DNA of 64,000 bases from Nageia nagi (Eukaryota > Pinophyta). The stretch covers positions 67,704,001 through 67,768,000 of the forward strand of contig JBITNC010000001.1 of NCBI GenBank assembly GCA_050084985.1, read 5' to 3'. Under the pieces are notes generated by a model, which saw only the letters and a list, made by a program, of their open reading frames with translations, ran no database searches and was not told the origin of the DNA. Each line of letters opens with the position of its first letter. Position 1 is the first letter of the stretch. This document shows, piece after piece, positions 24,972 through 38,393 of this stretch. The position numbers and the translations under genes are program-made.

Positions 24972-27900
24972 TCAAGCAATAGTGGTGATATTCAAATAGG
25001 TTGTGTTAGATTCATCTCTTAGAGCCATAATGGGTTCCAAATGATAACTATTGTACAAAACCTTAGAAATAAAACTCAAATGGTGGTATGTGCTTATTCC
25101 TTTAATTTCATTGAAGGTCACTTCCTAAATAAAATCTAGATCTCTAATTTTAGCACACTTCAATTGAACAACTTGCCCTCCTTGATATCTTGATACACCA
25201 TAAAGCAAGCATGAAGGCCTATTTGTAGAATTTAAAGAAATAGAATTTGTGTTACCATCCAATCCCATTCATACTTTAAGGATGTCAGCACTTGCATTAT
25301 TTTTGAAATAAAACACCCAACAACTCCGTAACAAACATCCATAATTTTACTCTCTCTTAAAATACTAGTACTTTGGGAAATAGTAATTTTTTATCTACTC
25401 TGTTATGTGAAACAACCCATCTTGGAGGAAAAAAGGACTCCAAATAAATATTATTCCCAAAAAAATATATAATTGACTTTGAGTTTATTTCTCTATTAGG
25501 AAAAGTTGCATCTATAATTCTAAAAGTAGCATGAGCTACTTCATTCATTCCAAATATTAATGAAATGATCCATAAATACTTGACTGTGGTTATTGAACCT
25601 AAATACCAAGGTGGTGTTGTTATCAAATGCAGATAAACAAGATAGCTTTCCTTCTTGGGAAAAGGAGAATGATTTAGATTGGTATGAAGTAATAACTAGC
25701 TTGATCCAATAAAATATAGAAGATTTTTGGGTACTTGTATGTCCCTATCTCTATCGACATGCCAACTAGAACATAAGGACCAAACTTGATAGCTTGAAGA
25801 GTTTGATATTGAGGATGATCATTTGTTTAAAAATATAAAAGAACAAAATAATATCTTTAACATCTCAACCTAACTACTTAACTAAATATTCTTTCTTATT
25901 GGATTGTGCATCTAAAAATTTAGATATTATTAAAGCACAAACTTTAATAGTCTCTATCCTAAACTAATAGGAAATGAAAAAGAAAGTTTGTTTCCTGATG
26001 CCAATTTTCTCTTAATCATCAAAAAGCTTCTTGTGATTCATAAAATTAAAATAATTCTAGCCTTAGTTTTTTTTCTTATAGGAAATATTAATATAACCAT
26101 GTACACATTAAATAAAATAAAAATGGATTAATAAATATTACATGTATAACAAGTTCAATGCTTGGATTTGTAAATAAAACTAATATGAGGTTAGTCTCAT
26201 TTTTGTTCTCATGGGGAAGATCAACGTAACAACCTAGACATAAACTAAAAATGAATTAATACAACTATAACAAGTTTAATACCTGAATTTGGTAAAGATA
26301 GTCCTTCAACACTAAGCATTGCACTAGCTTCTTATGCTGTCTATAATGAAATCCTTATATATATAGTGACCTCATATTCTTTGCCTTTGCATTCTTAATC
26401 ACCATAAGAAAAATAAAAACATACAACAATGTTATGAACATCATCTTACAGCTTGTATTTAACTTACTTTCTATAATAATAAATGCTTTACATGATAACA
26501 TCTTCTACTATTTATAAAAAAAAATTCAATTCCATTTTGGAAGATAAAAGTATGAATTGTTTTACCTCCAATCCTAAAAAATTCCATTTACACTTAAGAT
26601 ATGAATCTAATGAAGATAATGGTTGAACTATTGTGCAAGGCAACCCAACTAAATCCCAAGTAAGTTTACTAGATATAAACTAAATTATATACAAATTAGA
26701 ACTTCCCTTTTCTTGAAATATATAAAATATTAGAATTCCTTGTTATAAGAAAAAAACATCAATTATGACATCATCAAGGGTTACCAAAAATAATGCTTTA
26801 CAGATAAATACATTTTAAAAAATCATTCCATTTAAGTAAAATATGATTTTACCACCAAAAATCCATTTACTTAAGATAGAATCTAATGAGATATGTTAAC
26901 ATTTCAGCAAACCCATAAATCCCAAGTAATTACATATAAACTAAATATCATAAACTTCCCTTTTCTTGAAAATATATAAAATATCCCAACTTGGAGAATG
27001 ATTCACTTGTTATAAAAACAAAAATTCAATAAACAAACTCAAATAAGGGTAAAGAAATATTTTGTATTTAAGATAATTTAATCATTTTAGTTTTTCTAAT
27101 ATTATTACTAATGTATAAAATATTACATGTGTTGTAACAACACCAAAAAGTATGATGTGCATTACCCCAACCATAGTTATTCCTAGCCTTGAAACTCCAC
27201 TTCCTTGTGGAAGCATATATATCATTTTTCCAAGACTTGTACCTCTTTGGAACCTAAGAATACCATTGCTCAAAGCACACTCATAATATTCTATATATAC
27301 CATTTCTTTGGTCCATCAAAATAAATGATGAGCAATCTACACCTAAGAAAGAACAAGATAATAATATCTCACATCTATACCAAATGTTATATAGATGTAA
27401 AATATAAGAACTTTATATATGAAACAAAGAGTAGAATCTATATGGTTCAAAGTGATTGAAACAAATGAGTTTTAATATTAGGAATTATCTATATTTAAAA
27501 TATTATAAGTAGTACAAGTCTCTTCATTTTTTCGTACCAAGTTCTGTAGCAAGCCTCTTTGGGCCAACCCTAAAAAAGAAATAGGAAACTTCCATAAGTT
27601 GTTGCATATCCATTTACACTTTTCTTCTAATTTTTTAATAAAACATGTTTTTTCAAGTAAAATTTTTCATACCAATTTTTAGTACAAGATGATCTACCAG
27701 TTGCATATACATGTGATGAAGTAACAATATCCATGAAAAAAGTGGCTACGTCCTATGAAAAACAAAAGTACAAACATGTAAATAAAAATAGTTACATTAT
27801 GTACATTTGAATATTTGTACTATAAGAAAATAACCTTGTCAATACACACCACTTTGTTAAATTCAAGAAGGAATAAAGTAATAAAACAAAATTCTTAAAT

Positions 27901-30481
27901 TATGTAACTTTCACTATTTGAACAATGCTTTGCACATCGATAAGAAATATAGTAATAAAAATAGGTGATAAATTATGTAACATTTCTAAAGGCCTTTACA
28001 AATCCATGAAATATAAAAAATTATAGAATATTATTCCTTGACCAAAATCTATAAGATTATAAGGGTGGTAATTTTATGGGAAAGGAATGACATAAAAAAA
28101 ATTAAAAAAAAAAACTCATTTATAATTATATTTGTATTGTTAGCATTAAAAGTCAACTATAATGACTTATTAAGCCTTCATTTGATATTCAATCATCACC
28201 ATAGTAGTTCTCAAAAAGTTACCACAACTTTCACATATATACCTTGTAAAGTGGATCACCAACAACCTTATATCTCCTTTAGACACCAAAAAGCACTGCA
28301 AGGTGTGTGTTGAAATGTAACTTGGAAATATCATCAGCCTGTAACCAAACAAATAATCACCAACCAACAAACAATTCACAAAGAAATATCTTTAGATCCT
28401 TCCTATGGGAATATATCACTTTAGTTTTGTACAATAATGTAAATAAGATATGCAAGGGTACTTTTTTTTTAACTTATTTAATACACATTGAGTCAAAACT
28501 TTCTAAGCTACTCGTATGACACTTATTTGATTTGAAAAACATAGGCATAATCCCTTAAGTTAAAGTAGCTTCAAGAAAATAAAAAGTTCAATTTTATTTA
28601 ATTATTTGAAGGATTTAGGAAAGTGAATACCTTAGTATCTAACATTGCTAAAAAGCAAGGCTTGTCAAAGAGATGTCCCATCTCTAAGTTTTTTGGGTTT
28701 CCCTGCATCCAAATTGCATAACAATTATATTTAAATATAACTTTAAGAGTATAATTATGATTATTGTGTTGGGATTATAAGTGATAAAAGGTACAAATTA
28801 TAGTAAAAGGAAGGAATATTGCCTAAATAATAAATTGGAATTCTAAATTCAAAATAAAATGTATTTTATATGATGAATCAATGTCAAACATTATGCCTCG
28901 TAACATGCCTTGATTTTGGTATTTAATTTACTTTCAAGCACATGAAAATCAAAATATGTATGGTTTCTTGGATTTTGACTAGCCTTTACTTCTTTAGAAA
29001 GGGAAAAGAAAGCCAAAAATGATGAACTAAAACAAATGTTTGAAAAATAGATTTATAAAGAGCTAGGGTGTAGGATTAAGTAGAATACTTATTGTTAAGC
29101 TATATAGGTGATACATGACATCGTTCATGCCTCCAAATTAATCATTCAATGCATTCTAATATCTCTCTATTGTATACTACTTAATTACATTTTGAATATG
29201 ATTGTAAAAATATTTAGCCATCCATACAGTGATGTTGTATACTTCAATATTTCCAACAATAGTGTATTGGTCAGGTAACACTACCATAATCTATAACAAG
29301 AAAGATATGATACTTCATTTTATTTGAAAATATCTTAATACATAAAGACATATTACCAATTTAAACTAAAACTAAAATCAACTTACCTTGTGGATAGTAT
29401 AATAGGGCGCCCAAACATTTTTGAGGGTTTCCAAATTATCAAATTCCCATGTAGGAAAAATAGATAGAAACATGTCCTTATTTCTCTTTGGTATTCACCA
29501 AGAACAGATACAGCATATGTCATCCTTTCCTTGATAGTATCATTTTGGTTAGAGACCCATAACATTGTTGTGGAGCTCATATAGTGCCCTAAATCATTTT
29601 GAAAATAAAACCATAATGAAACCATCCATTTTAAGTCTAAATGGGATAAATTGATTTCTATTTAAACATAAAATACATTTCTAATATCACATAATAAACT
29701 AAATCATTAGTTTAATATTAAATTTGATAAATGTGGTAGGGCTTAGAGTAAAACATATTGTAGGTTCAAGTCCCTCCCCTCAACGAACCCAATATGAAGA
29801 GTTTTGAACTTTGTAGATAGTAAAAATATCATGAAACATTATAGATTGAGCTCAATTGAGGTCTTCTTAAAGCTTAAAAATATTTTTTCTACTATACCCA
29901 ATAGTAATATAAATTTCAAGGAATTTTTGTTCTTACCTACAAAATGGCCTATGAGTTGAGAGGTGGGAAATCCTATGGATCAAACTTGAGTTTAGACAAA
30001 CTTTACTCAATGACACCTCCTCCAATAGAATCTAAGCCTTGGGCAGGTTTGCTTCCAAGCCACTCCTCATTCTTCCAAAGAAAAACATCCAATCAAATTC
30101 TTGAAGAGTAGAAGCATAATGAGATTCCAAATGAGAATGCGAATATTCTCCATATTCTCCTTTATAGTCTTCCAAATTGGACCTCCCATGATGAGACAAA
30201 ATGCTATGCAAGATTTCCTTCTTTAAGGGAATGGAATAGGTGAATTTCCCACATATTTTCTTCTTCCATGTCTCATTTTTTTAGAATTGAATCACAACAC
30301 AAATTTGATGATTAAGAGGCAACTGAGCAAGAAAAAACTATGCAATAGTGATATTAGACTAAGGTAGTGTTACGGGTTTAGGATAAAGATTATTACATAA
30401 ATCCTTGCATGTACTGAAGCTTACTGCTACCAATAAAACAAACCCAGTAAGAAAAAACTCAAGATTGGATGAAAATCCCAT
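24972..30481 (-). pseudogene. GH127 beta-L-arabinofuranosidase-like pseudogene, copy 1
   Basis: A secreted plant GH127 (DUF1680) enzyme relic; the family removes beta-L-arabinofuranose, probably from cell-wall hydroxyproline-rich glycoproteins. Start ATG at 30,481 begins a signal peptide (MGFSSNLEFFLTGFVLL). Exons, right to left: 29,937-30,481; 29,387-29,588; ~29,095-29,290; 28,631-28,702; 28,243-28,338; 27,673-27,752; 27,493-27,569; 27,127-27,352; 26,566-~26,720; 26,283-~26,400; 25,942-26,030; 24,972-25,822. Recognisable blocks are KNETWKKK, GHYMSS, GGMNDV, HLFDKPCFL, FFMDIVTSSHVYATG, EETCTTYN and FWCCYNT (the Glu/Cys zinc-site and nucleophile motifs), GKMIYMLPQGSGVS, and the end LEPIMALRDES. 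Defects: TAG at 30,361 and 30,034, a ~100-base deletion in exon 1, a one-base loss in exon 2, stops in exons 3, 5 and 8, donor GT to AT after exon 7, lost AG before exons 9, 11 and 12, and a duplicated exon 9. Confidence 0.85.
26483..27030 (-). repeat. Tandem duplication of GH127 exon 9 (copy 1)
   Basis: Two ~310-base units start with AATGCTTTACA at 26,483 and 26,793. Both carry exon 9 and its flanks (blocks like 'aacttcccttttcttgaaa'). The second unit has many small deletions. Copy 2 has a single exon 9 at 60,076-60,269. Confidence 0.75.
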
Positions 30482-30989
30482 TGTAGTTTGAATCTCCTCA
30501 ACTGATAAAAAAAGTAGATTATTAGCAAATGGAGATCATGATTTATAAAGTAAATTGTTCGATAATGGATGGGTAACATTGGAATGGATAAGTTAAAAAG
30601 ATCACCATCAGCTTAGTTTTGAAGATGTGACCAAAACTTGGCAGCATTGTATGCATCCACGTGATACAACGAATCTCACCTGGAATTTAAGGAGATAACA
30701 ACTAGAAGTTAATTTGATGTAAACTAGAAATCCACTAATTCATATATTGTGGGAATTTAAATATGAGTTTTATCCACATCATCAAATTTCTAAGATAAAT
30801 CACATGAGATGTTGATAACATCTAAGGTGATGGGGTAAGAGAAATTCATTAGAAAATTTAAATTGTAATTTAAATATTATCTATGTGTGAAAAAGGCTAT
30901 CTTCCAACTACATTTAAATAAAATTTTAGGTGTATATCAGATTATGATAATAGGATGATTGGTTAGAAATCATTGGAATGGTTTAGATT
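30482..30989 (-). promoter_or_regulatory. Upstream region of GH127 copy 1
   Basis: About 500 bases between the GH127 ATG and the minisatellite. AT-rich, with no TATA box I would defend. It is the only part of the original 5' flank visible, since copy 2 is cut inside exon 1. A CCACGTG-containing stretch lies at about 30,658-30,664. Confidence 0.35.
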
Positions 30990-33900
30990 AGTTGGAAATG
31001 GTGATGTGGTGGATCAAATGATGTCATGGCATGCATGATGATGTGGTGGTTTGGAATCTTTGGATGATGTCATGGTATGCATGATGATGTGACAAGTTGG
31101 ATGATGTCATGGCATGCATGATGACATAGTAGTTTGGATGATGTCATGATATGCATAATGATGTGGTAGGCTAGATGACATCATGGCATTCATGATGATG
31201 TCATGGTATGCATGATGACATGGTAGGTCAGATGATATCATGGTATGCATGATGATGTGGTGGGCTGTATGATGTCATGACATGCATGATGATGTGGCAC
31301 ATGTGAATGATGTGATAAACTGGATGATATCATGACATGCATGATGATGTGGTAGGCAAGTTGATGTGGCATGGGGTGATATGGTGAGCTAGATGACATG
31401 GCATGCATGATGATGTGTTGAGCTGAATGATGTGGCAAGTTAGATGATGTGATATGCATGATGACATGGTAGATCAGATGATATCATGGTATGCATGATG
31501 ACATGCTAGGCTAGATGGCATCATGGCATGCATGATGATGTCATCATATGCATGATGATGTGGTGGGCTAGATGACTTCATGGCATGCATGATGATATGG
31601 CAAGTTGGATGACATCATGGTATATGTAATGATATGGCACATGTGAATGATGTGGTGATATGAATGATGTCATGGTATGCATGATGATGTGGTGGTTCGA
31701 ATGATGTGACTTGCATGATGATGTAGTAAATTTGATGATATAGCATGGGAATGGTATAACATACATGATGATATGGTGGGTAGGATGATGTGACATGCAT
31801 GATGATGTGGCAGGTAGGATGACATCACATGCATGATGATGTGGTGAGTAGGATGATGTAGTAAGTTGTATGATGATGTGGTGGGACAAATGGTATGGCA
31901 TGCATGATGATATGATAGGCAATATGATGTGGTGGATCAAATGATATGGTGGGCATGATGATGTGGTAAGTCAGATGACATGGCATGCATGATGATGTGG
32001 TGGTCTAGATAATGTGGCATGCATGATGATGTGGTAGGTCATATGATGTGGCATACATGATGACATGGTGGGTTAGATGATTTGTCATGCATGATGACAT
32101 AGCAAGTTGGATGATGTGGTGTGTTAGATGATGTGGCATACATGGTGGAGTGGTAGGTTGGATGATGTGGCATGCATGATGATGTGGTGGATCAAATGAT
32201 GTCATGGCATGCATGATGATGTGGCAAGATGTATGACATTATGGCATGCATGATGATGTGGTAGGCTGGATGAATTTATGGTATGATGATATGGTAGTTC
32301 AAATGACATCATGTCATACATGATGATGTGGCATATCAAATGACACTATGGCATACATGATGATGTGGTAGGACAAATGATATCATGACATGTATTATGA
32401 CATGGAAACCTAGATGACATGGTAAGCATGATAATTTGATAGGTCAAATGATGTGGTAGGCTGAATAATGTGGCATGCAAGATGATGTGATAGGTCAAAG
32501 TATGTCATGACATGCATGATGACATCATGCCATGATAGGCTGAATGACATCATGGCAAGCATTATGATGTGGTGGTTTGGATGACATAATGGCATGCATG
32601 ATGATGTGGTGGGTTGGATGATGTTGTGACATGCTTAATGATGTGGCAGGTAGGATGATATTGTGGTATGGATGATGATGTGGTAGGATGAATGACATCA
32701 TAGCATACATGATGATGTGGTGGGTTGGATGACATTATGACATGCATGATGATGTGGTGGGTTGGATGACATTGTGGCATGCATGATCATGTGGTGGATC
32801 AGATGACATCATGACATGCATGATGATATGGTAGGTCAGATGATGTTATGATATATGCATGATGATGTGGCATGGTAGATGACATCATGGCATGCATGAT
32901 GATATGGAGGATCGAATGATATTATGGCATGCATGATGATGTCATGAGCTAGATGACATCATGGTATGCATGATAATGTAGTGATTTAGATGACATCATG
33001 GCATGCATGATGATGTGGTGGGTCAGATGATGTGGCATGGGGTGACATTATATGTATGATGATGTGATGAGTTGGAAGACATGGCATGAGGATGATGTGG
33101 CATATGTGATGATGTGATAGGTCATATGATGTGGCTTGCATGATGATGTGGCAAGCCAGATAACATGGCATGGGAATGATGGTATGCATGATGATGTGCT
33201 GGATTTTATGATATGGCATGATGATGTGGTAGGATGGATGATGTGGTGAGTTAGATGATGTGGTAGGCATGATGATGTGATGGGCATGATTATGTGGCAA
33301 GCTAGATGACATGGCATGCATGATGATGTGGTGGCTCAGATGATGTATCATGCATGATGATGTGGTAGGTCAGATGATGTGGTATGCATGATGATATGGT
33401 AGGTTGGATGATGTGGCATGCATGATGATATGGTAGGTCAGATGAAGTGGCATGCATAGTGATATGGTAGGCTAGATGACATTGTGACATGCATGATGAT
33501 GTGGTAGGTTGGATGACATCATAGAATGCATGATAACATGATACACCAGATGACATTATGGCATGCATGGTGATGTGGTAGGCTAGATGACATCATGGCA
33601 TGCATGATGATGTCGAATATATGAATGATGTGGCAAGTTAGATGACATCATGATATGAATGATGATGTGGTAGGCTAGATGATGTGTTATAAGATGATGT
33701 AGCTTGCATAATCACATGGTGAGCTAGATCACATGGTATGGGGATGATGTGGCATTCATGATAATGTGGTGGGTTAGATGATATGGCATGCATGATTATA
33801 TGGTGGATCGGATGATGTGGTATGCATGATGATGTGATGGGTCAAATAATATGATGGACCAAATGATGTGGTAGGTTAAACAATGTGGCATGCATGATGA

Positions 33901-34830
33901 TGTGGTGGTTTAGATGATGTGGTAGGTATAATGATATGGCAATCATGATGATGTGTCAAGCTAGATGATGTGACATGCATGATGACATGATGGGTTGAAT
34001 GACTTGGCATGCATGATGATGTACTGAGTTGGATGATGTGGTAAGCTGAATGACATGTCATACATGATGACATGGTAGTTTGGATGACATGGCATTCATG
34101 ATGACATGACAAGATGGATGATGTTGTGGTATGCATGATGATGTGGTAAGCCTAATGATGTTGTGGCATGCATGATGACATGGTAGGTTGGATGACATCA
34201 TGGTATGTATGATGATGTGGTAGGTTGCATGACATCATGGAATGCATGATGATGTGGTACATGTGAATGATGTGGTGGGATGATGATGTCATGGCATGCA
34301 TTATGATGTGGTGGTATGGATGATATGGCATGGGGTGATGTAGCTTGAATGATGATGTGGTGAACTAGATCACATGGTAGGTTGAATGATGTGGCATGCA
34401 TGATGATGTGGTGGGTTGGATGATGTGGTAGGCATGATGACATGTCATGAATGATGATGTGGTGGGCTATATGATGTGGCATGGGGTGTTGTGACATGCA
34501 TGATGATATGACATGCATGATGATGTGTCATATATCATGATGTGGTATGCATGATAATGTGATGCTATAAATAACATGGTAGGATGGATGATATCACATA
34601 CATGATGATGTGGCATGTGTGAGTGATGTGATGAGCTGCATTACATGGCATCCTTGATGACATGGTAAGATGGTACAAATGTCATGTAATGTATGATGAC
34701 ATGGCAAGCCAGATGATGTGGTGAGCTAAATGATGTGGCTTGGAGGTGATGTAGCATGCATGATGATGTGGTGAAGGATGACATAGTATGGAGATAATGT
34801 AATATGGGGATGACATAGCAACATGAATCC
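30990..34830. repeat. 3.8-kb minisatellite, ~34-37 bp units
   Basis: Over a hundred degenerate units built from GATGATGTGG, a variable 'taggttggat' part, GACATCATGG or GATGTGG, and CATGCAT. Unit lengths of about 34 and 37 bases alternate irregularly. CATGCATG occurs in most units. CpG is almost absent. The His/Met/Ser-rich minus-strand ORFs over this region are repeat artefacts. It lies 0.5-4.4 kb upstream of the GH127 copy 1 ATG. Confidence 0.93.
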
Positions 34831-35208
34831 TTAGGTAGCTTACATGGAAAAGTGGACCTACAAAAACTTAATAAAAAATTTAAATGGCCAAATATTTTAA
34901 AATATAAATCCATTTTTAATGAATCAAATTTCATTAAAAAGCTATTGATGTGCATTTTTTGAATTTTCTATCAAAATATTGAAATGAAAAAAATTTAAAT
35001 TTTGGATTTTTGGCACATAAGATGATGCAAGATGACATGGCAAGGTGGGACCCATCAAAAATTAAAATGGCTATATCTTTTGTGTTATTGCTTCGATTTT
35101 GACAATTCAAAAAACATTGGAAAGGTATTAGAAATGGGTATCCAAAAAATCATAAAATTTCAATTTTGAAAACTTTGAATTTGATGTGGTAGGCCTGGAA
35201 GACTTTTT
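34831..35208. other. AT-rich spacer
   Basis: Short unrelated AT-rich sequence after the minisatellite, with one stray unit-like patch near 35,025-35,050. No gene is seen. Confidence 0.45.
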
Positions 35209-35490
35209 TTAAAGTACTAATGTTGTTCTATTCAAATGTTTAAGGTTGTACAATAAGTTGGGTCGATTCAATGCTAATATGTGATTATTTCTCCTTGCAT
35301 AATTTATTATTGATCTTTGTATGTTTTTGGATCCATAGAGATGTGAAGTCATGAAGATAGCATCTAGAAAGGAAGGCACAAGTTCAGTTGGGGATCCTAA
35401 TTCTTCAAATTTTTCATATCTTTTTGTAGGATCAAAAGCTTTTGCATTGGGAAGGTGTGTTCCAAAAATGGATTGTGTAATTAATATCAA
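35209..35490 (-). pseudogene. Unrecognised protein-like ORF fragment
   Basis: A 93-codon open frame with balanced, globular-looking composition (AFDPTKRYEKFEELGSP, then FLDAIFMTSHLYGSKN), unlike the low-complexity ORFs nearby. Its first ten codons fall in the start of the R1 repeat at 35,461, so the natural reading frame probably entered from upstream and was cut by that insertion. I do not recognise the family. It could be an exon of a host gene or part of a transposon protein. Confidence 0.4.
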
Positions 35491-37700
35491 ATATAAGTGA
35501 TAAATTAGTGAATACTAATATTTGTGTGGTGTTTGCTTCCTAATGGTTTTGTGGTGTTGATATATCTAAAACCTATCATGAAAATAGATCAGTCATATTT
35601 GGGAAGGTATAAATTTTAATACATAAATCCAATTGAGTTGATTATTTCTTCATTAGATATTTATTGAAGATACTTTTCTAATGTGTATATGTATGCCTAT
35701 GTTTGTTGATGATTTTACTTCTATAAGTGTCAATTTCCTACAAACTATCTTGATCTAATATGCTACAGTTAGAGTGCCCACATCATGCCATTTACCATTT
35801 AGAGTGCCCACACCATGGCAACAATGGAATCTCAGGGTAGGTAAAAGGTCACAACTTCAAAATGAGGTTAGATGAAACATAGAGTCATGGGAATACAAAA
35901 ATATGGGATTGGAAAAGTAAAATGCATCCATGAGGATCCTTTGAAGGAGATTGAAAACCCAAGTTGGAAAAGGAGTTTTGGGAGAAAGTAAGAGAGAGCT
36001 TGGAGGTAGTATTTCCTATAGGTAGGTTGTTACTATTATTGGAGCAATCACAACCATAGATAGGAGGATATGCAGCCATGGAGGAACTGTAGTGATTATT
36101 GAAATGGATGGAAGTAATCCAAGGTATATCAATGTTTATTATACTCTTATTTCTTCTTAAAGTTCTAGTTACTTATGAAGATAGTTTTCCATATCCAAGC
36201 CATAGAGCACTACTAAGATGAATCCAAGGAGTTATAGTATATGCTAGGATATTTAAAGATTGGAAAGACTTCATTGGCACCCTTTTGCACTATTGTATGA
36301 TGCTAGGTAGTGGAGAATGCAACCATTGTTGGTTGGGAAGATCATTCCATTATTTAGTCATTTTTTAGTAGTCAATTTTCTTTATCCATGTAGTAGGAAT
36401 ATCACTTAATGTAAATGTGGTAGATTGCATTATGTGTGAGCATGTTATGAGTGGGAGACATGGTGTGTGTTCTTATTACATATATATTTATTATTCATTA
36501 TTCTTTGAAAATGGGATAGTGGGTATTATTATTTGGAGAGATAAGTATTGTAGCTTACTATTGATGGTGGATATGTACAACCATGGAGATCCTTATTTTT
36601 CCATAATGGATGGGAATCAATCCAAGGTAATATAGGCCTTCATGATACCTTTTATTCATTTGTATTTCTAATGTTGCTACTATTTACTTGGAGGTGGAAA
36701 CACCATAGCCATGTTGGTCAGTATGCAAGTATGATTCTTGGTGTAGGATGAAGTTGCTTATTGCTTCATGGTCATTCAATACTATTCTTATGATTTTGAG
36801 ATAGAATCATTTAGTATGAATGTGGAAAGCATATCAAAAGTGAAAATGTTATGGGTGGCATCTATAGCATTATGTTATCTTGATACATATTTTTTGTCTA
36901 GCTATGAAGGAGACTTATCTAGTAGTTGGATGAGTTATCAATATTCATGATGTGATATTCTTGGAGGTTGCACAATAGACTCATATTAGATGTCATAGGT
37001 CATAGAGTGGAGGTTATCACTGAAGATCTTTATGTGCAAGTCCTAACATAGTCCAGATTCATCCAATGATATTTAATGAATATATAATTCATGATTCACA
37101 ATGTTGATGTCATAATATTCTATGTTTAGAGAACCCATGCTGTAGTTGCAGAGTTAGAATGGTTGGTTGTTGAGTTTGGTATTTATGCAAGAACTCATGG
37201 AGGAATGCTCTTATGTTCTTGGGTCATTCTATGAAGGATTTAGAGTGCAAACTTGATTCAGTGGATTGAGGAGTGTTGGAGGCCATGGAGGTTTGAGCAC
37301 CATTATTACCTTTTTATGGTAATAACTCTTCCATAGCAATCAATTATGTGATTAGGAATATGTATGCATTGGTTTAGAATGTTTCTATATCAAGGAGTCA
37401 TGTAGATTGTTGTAAGATAATATTTGCTCCATATTCTTTTATTGTTGTAATTTTTATTAGAAAATAAAGAAAAGAGCTCCATTCCATGTTGGATTAGCCC
37501 ACATTGGGTGGATCAGGGTAAATATTTGTGTCTCTAATTTGTGTGTGTATTTCTTTACCAATTTTTATTCAAGAGTGGGAACTAGTGCTATTGTTACATG
37601 TTGGAGCATGGATCTTATTGTATGATTGTGCTAATTATGTTTTAAGTGCATTTTCATAGTTAGTAGGTTGTATAGTAAGGAAGAACATGGATTAAGTCAA
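35461..37700 (+). mobile_element. R1 LTR-like repeat, diverged copy
   Basis: It starts CCAAAAATGGATTGTGTAATT and follows 21,674-23,802 through the blocks 'gggaaggtataaatttt', 'ttgttactattattggag' and, near 37,490, 'agcccacattgggtggatca...tttgtgtctc'. The match fades after about 37,700 and the right end is not defined. It is more diverged from the two copies inside Copia relic B than those are from each other. Confidence 0.55.
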
Positions 37701-38393
37701 AAAATATTCCATATAATCTTCAACCTTTCAAAGTATGAAGATTATAAGTAAAATTGGTTGAATTCATGTATGATAAAAAATGTAATTTGAAAATTCATTT
37801 ATGACTTCTTGATTAATAATGGGTTTATGGAACTTTATGGATCATTATATCTTATGAAAATTTTGTGAAGCAAGTAGTTAGTTAATGTAAATGATATCTT
37901 GTACCCTATGTAATTGATAATCAATGATTTTGTGAATTGTTATGATATTTTCCCAATTGTACTTATTTTGACCAAAAGTTCCAATTTTAATGGAAATAAA
38001 ATGCTTTTGGTTTTTTATTTTTTATTTTGCAAGTTCTAGTTGATCATGTACCCTAGAAAAAAACTATTGATACTCTTTATGGATCCCAATAGCCCTCTCA
38101 CAATTGGGGTTTTCCATTTCAAGACCAATTAGCATTTCTATAGAGGGGTGACTTAGTAATTAATAGCTTATCCTTGGATGATACGCTTAATTGGGTAATG
38201 TACAATAGTAAAGCTTTATTTAAAATAATTTTGTTAGGATAATTCACTATTAAAAAGTTAAAACCTTATTAAGATGCTAACTAACAGAGCTAAGCTATTT
38301 GTTACTTGCTTATCATTATTTTACATAGTGTGAATGAGCTAGGTATCATCTTCACTACGAGAAATGTATTTTTTCAATTGATGGTCATTTATA
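37701..38393. other. AT-rich spacer left of Gypsy copy 2
   Basis: No gene or clear repeat is recognised. It may include the missing 3' end of the Gypsy relic or the end of the R1 repeat. Confidence 0.4.

Noticed and set aside
30990-34830. CRISPR-like array
   Set aside because: Units are contiguous, degenerate and lack unique spacers; the setting is a plant nuclear genome.
31238-34955. Many minus-strand ORFs of 60-121 codons rich in His, Ser and Met
   Set aside because: They are readings of the minisatellite units in different frames; no start context, domain or splice signal supports them.
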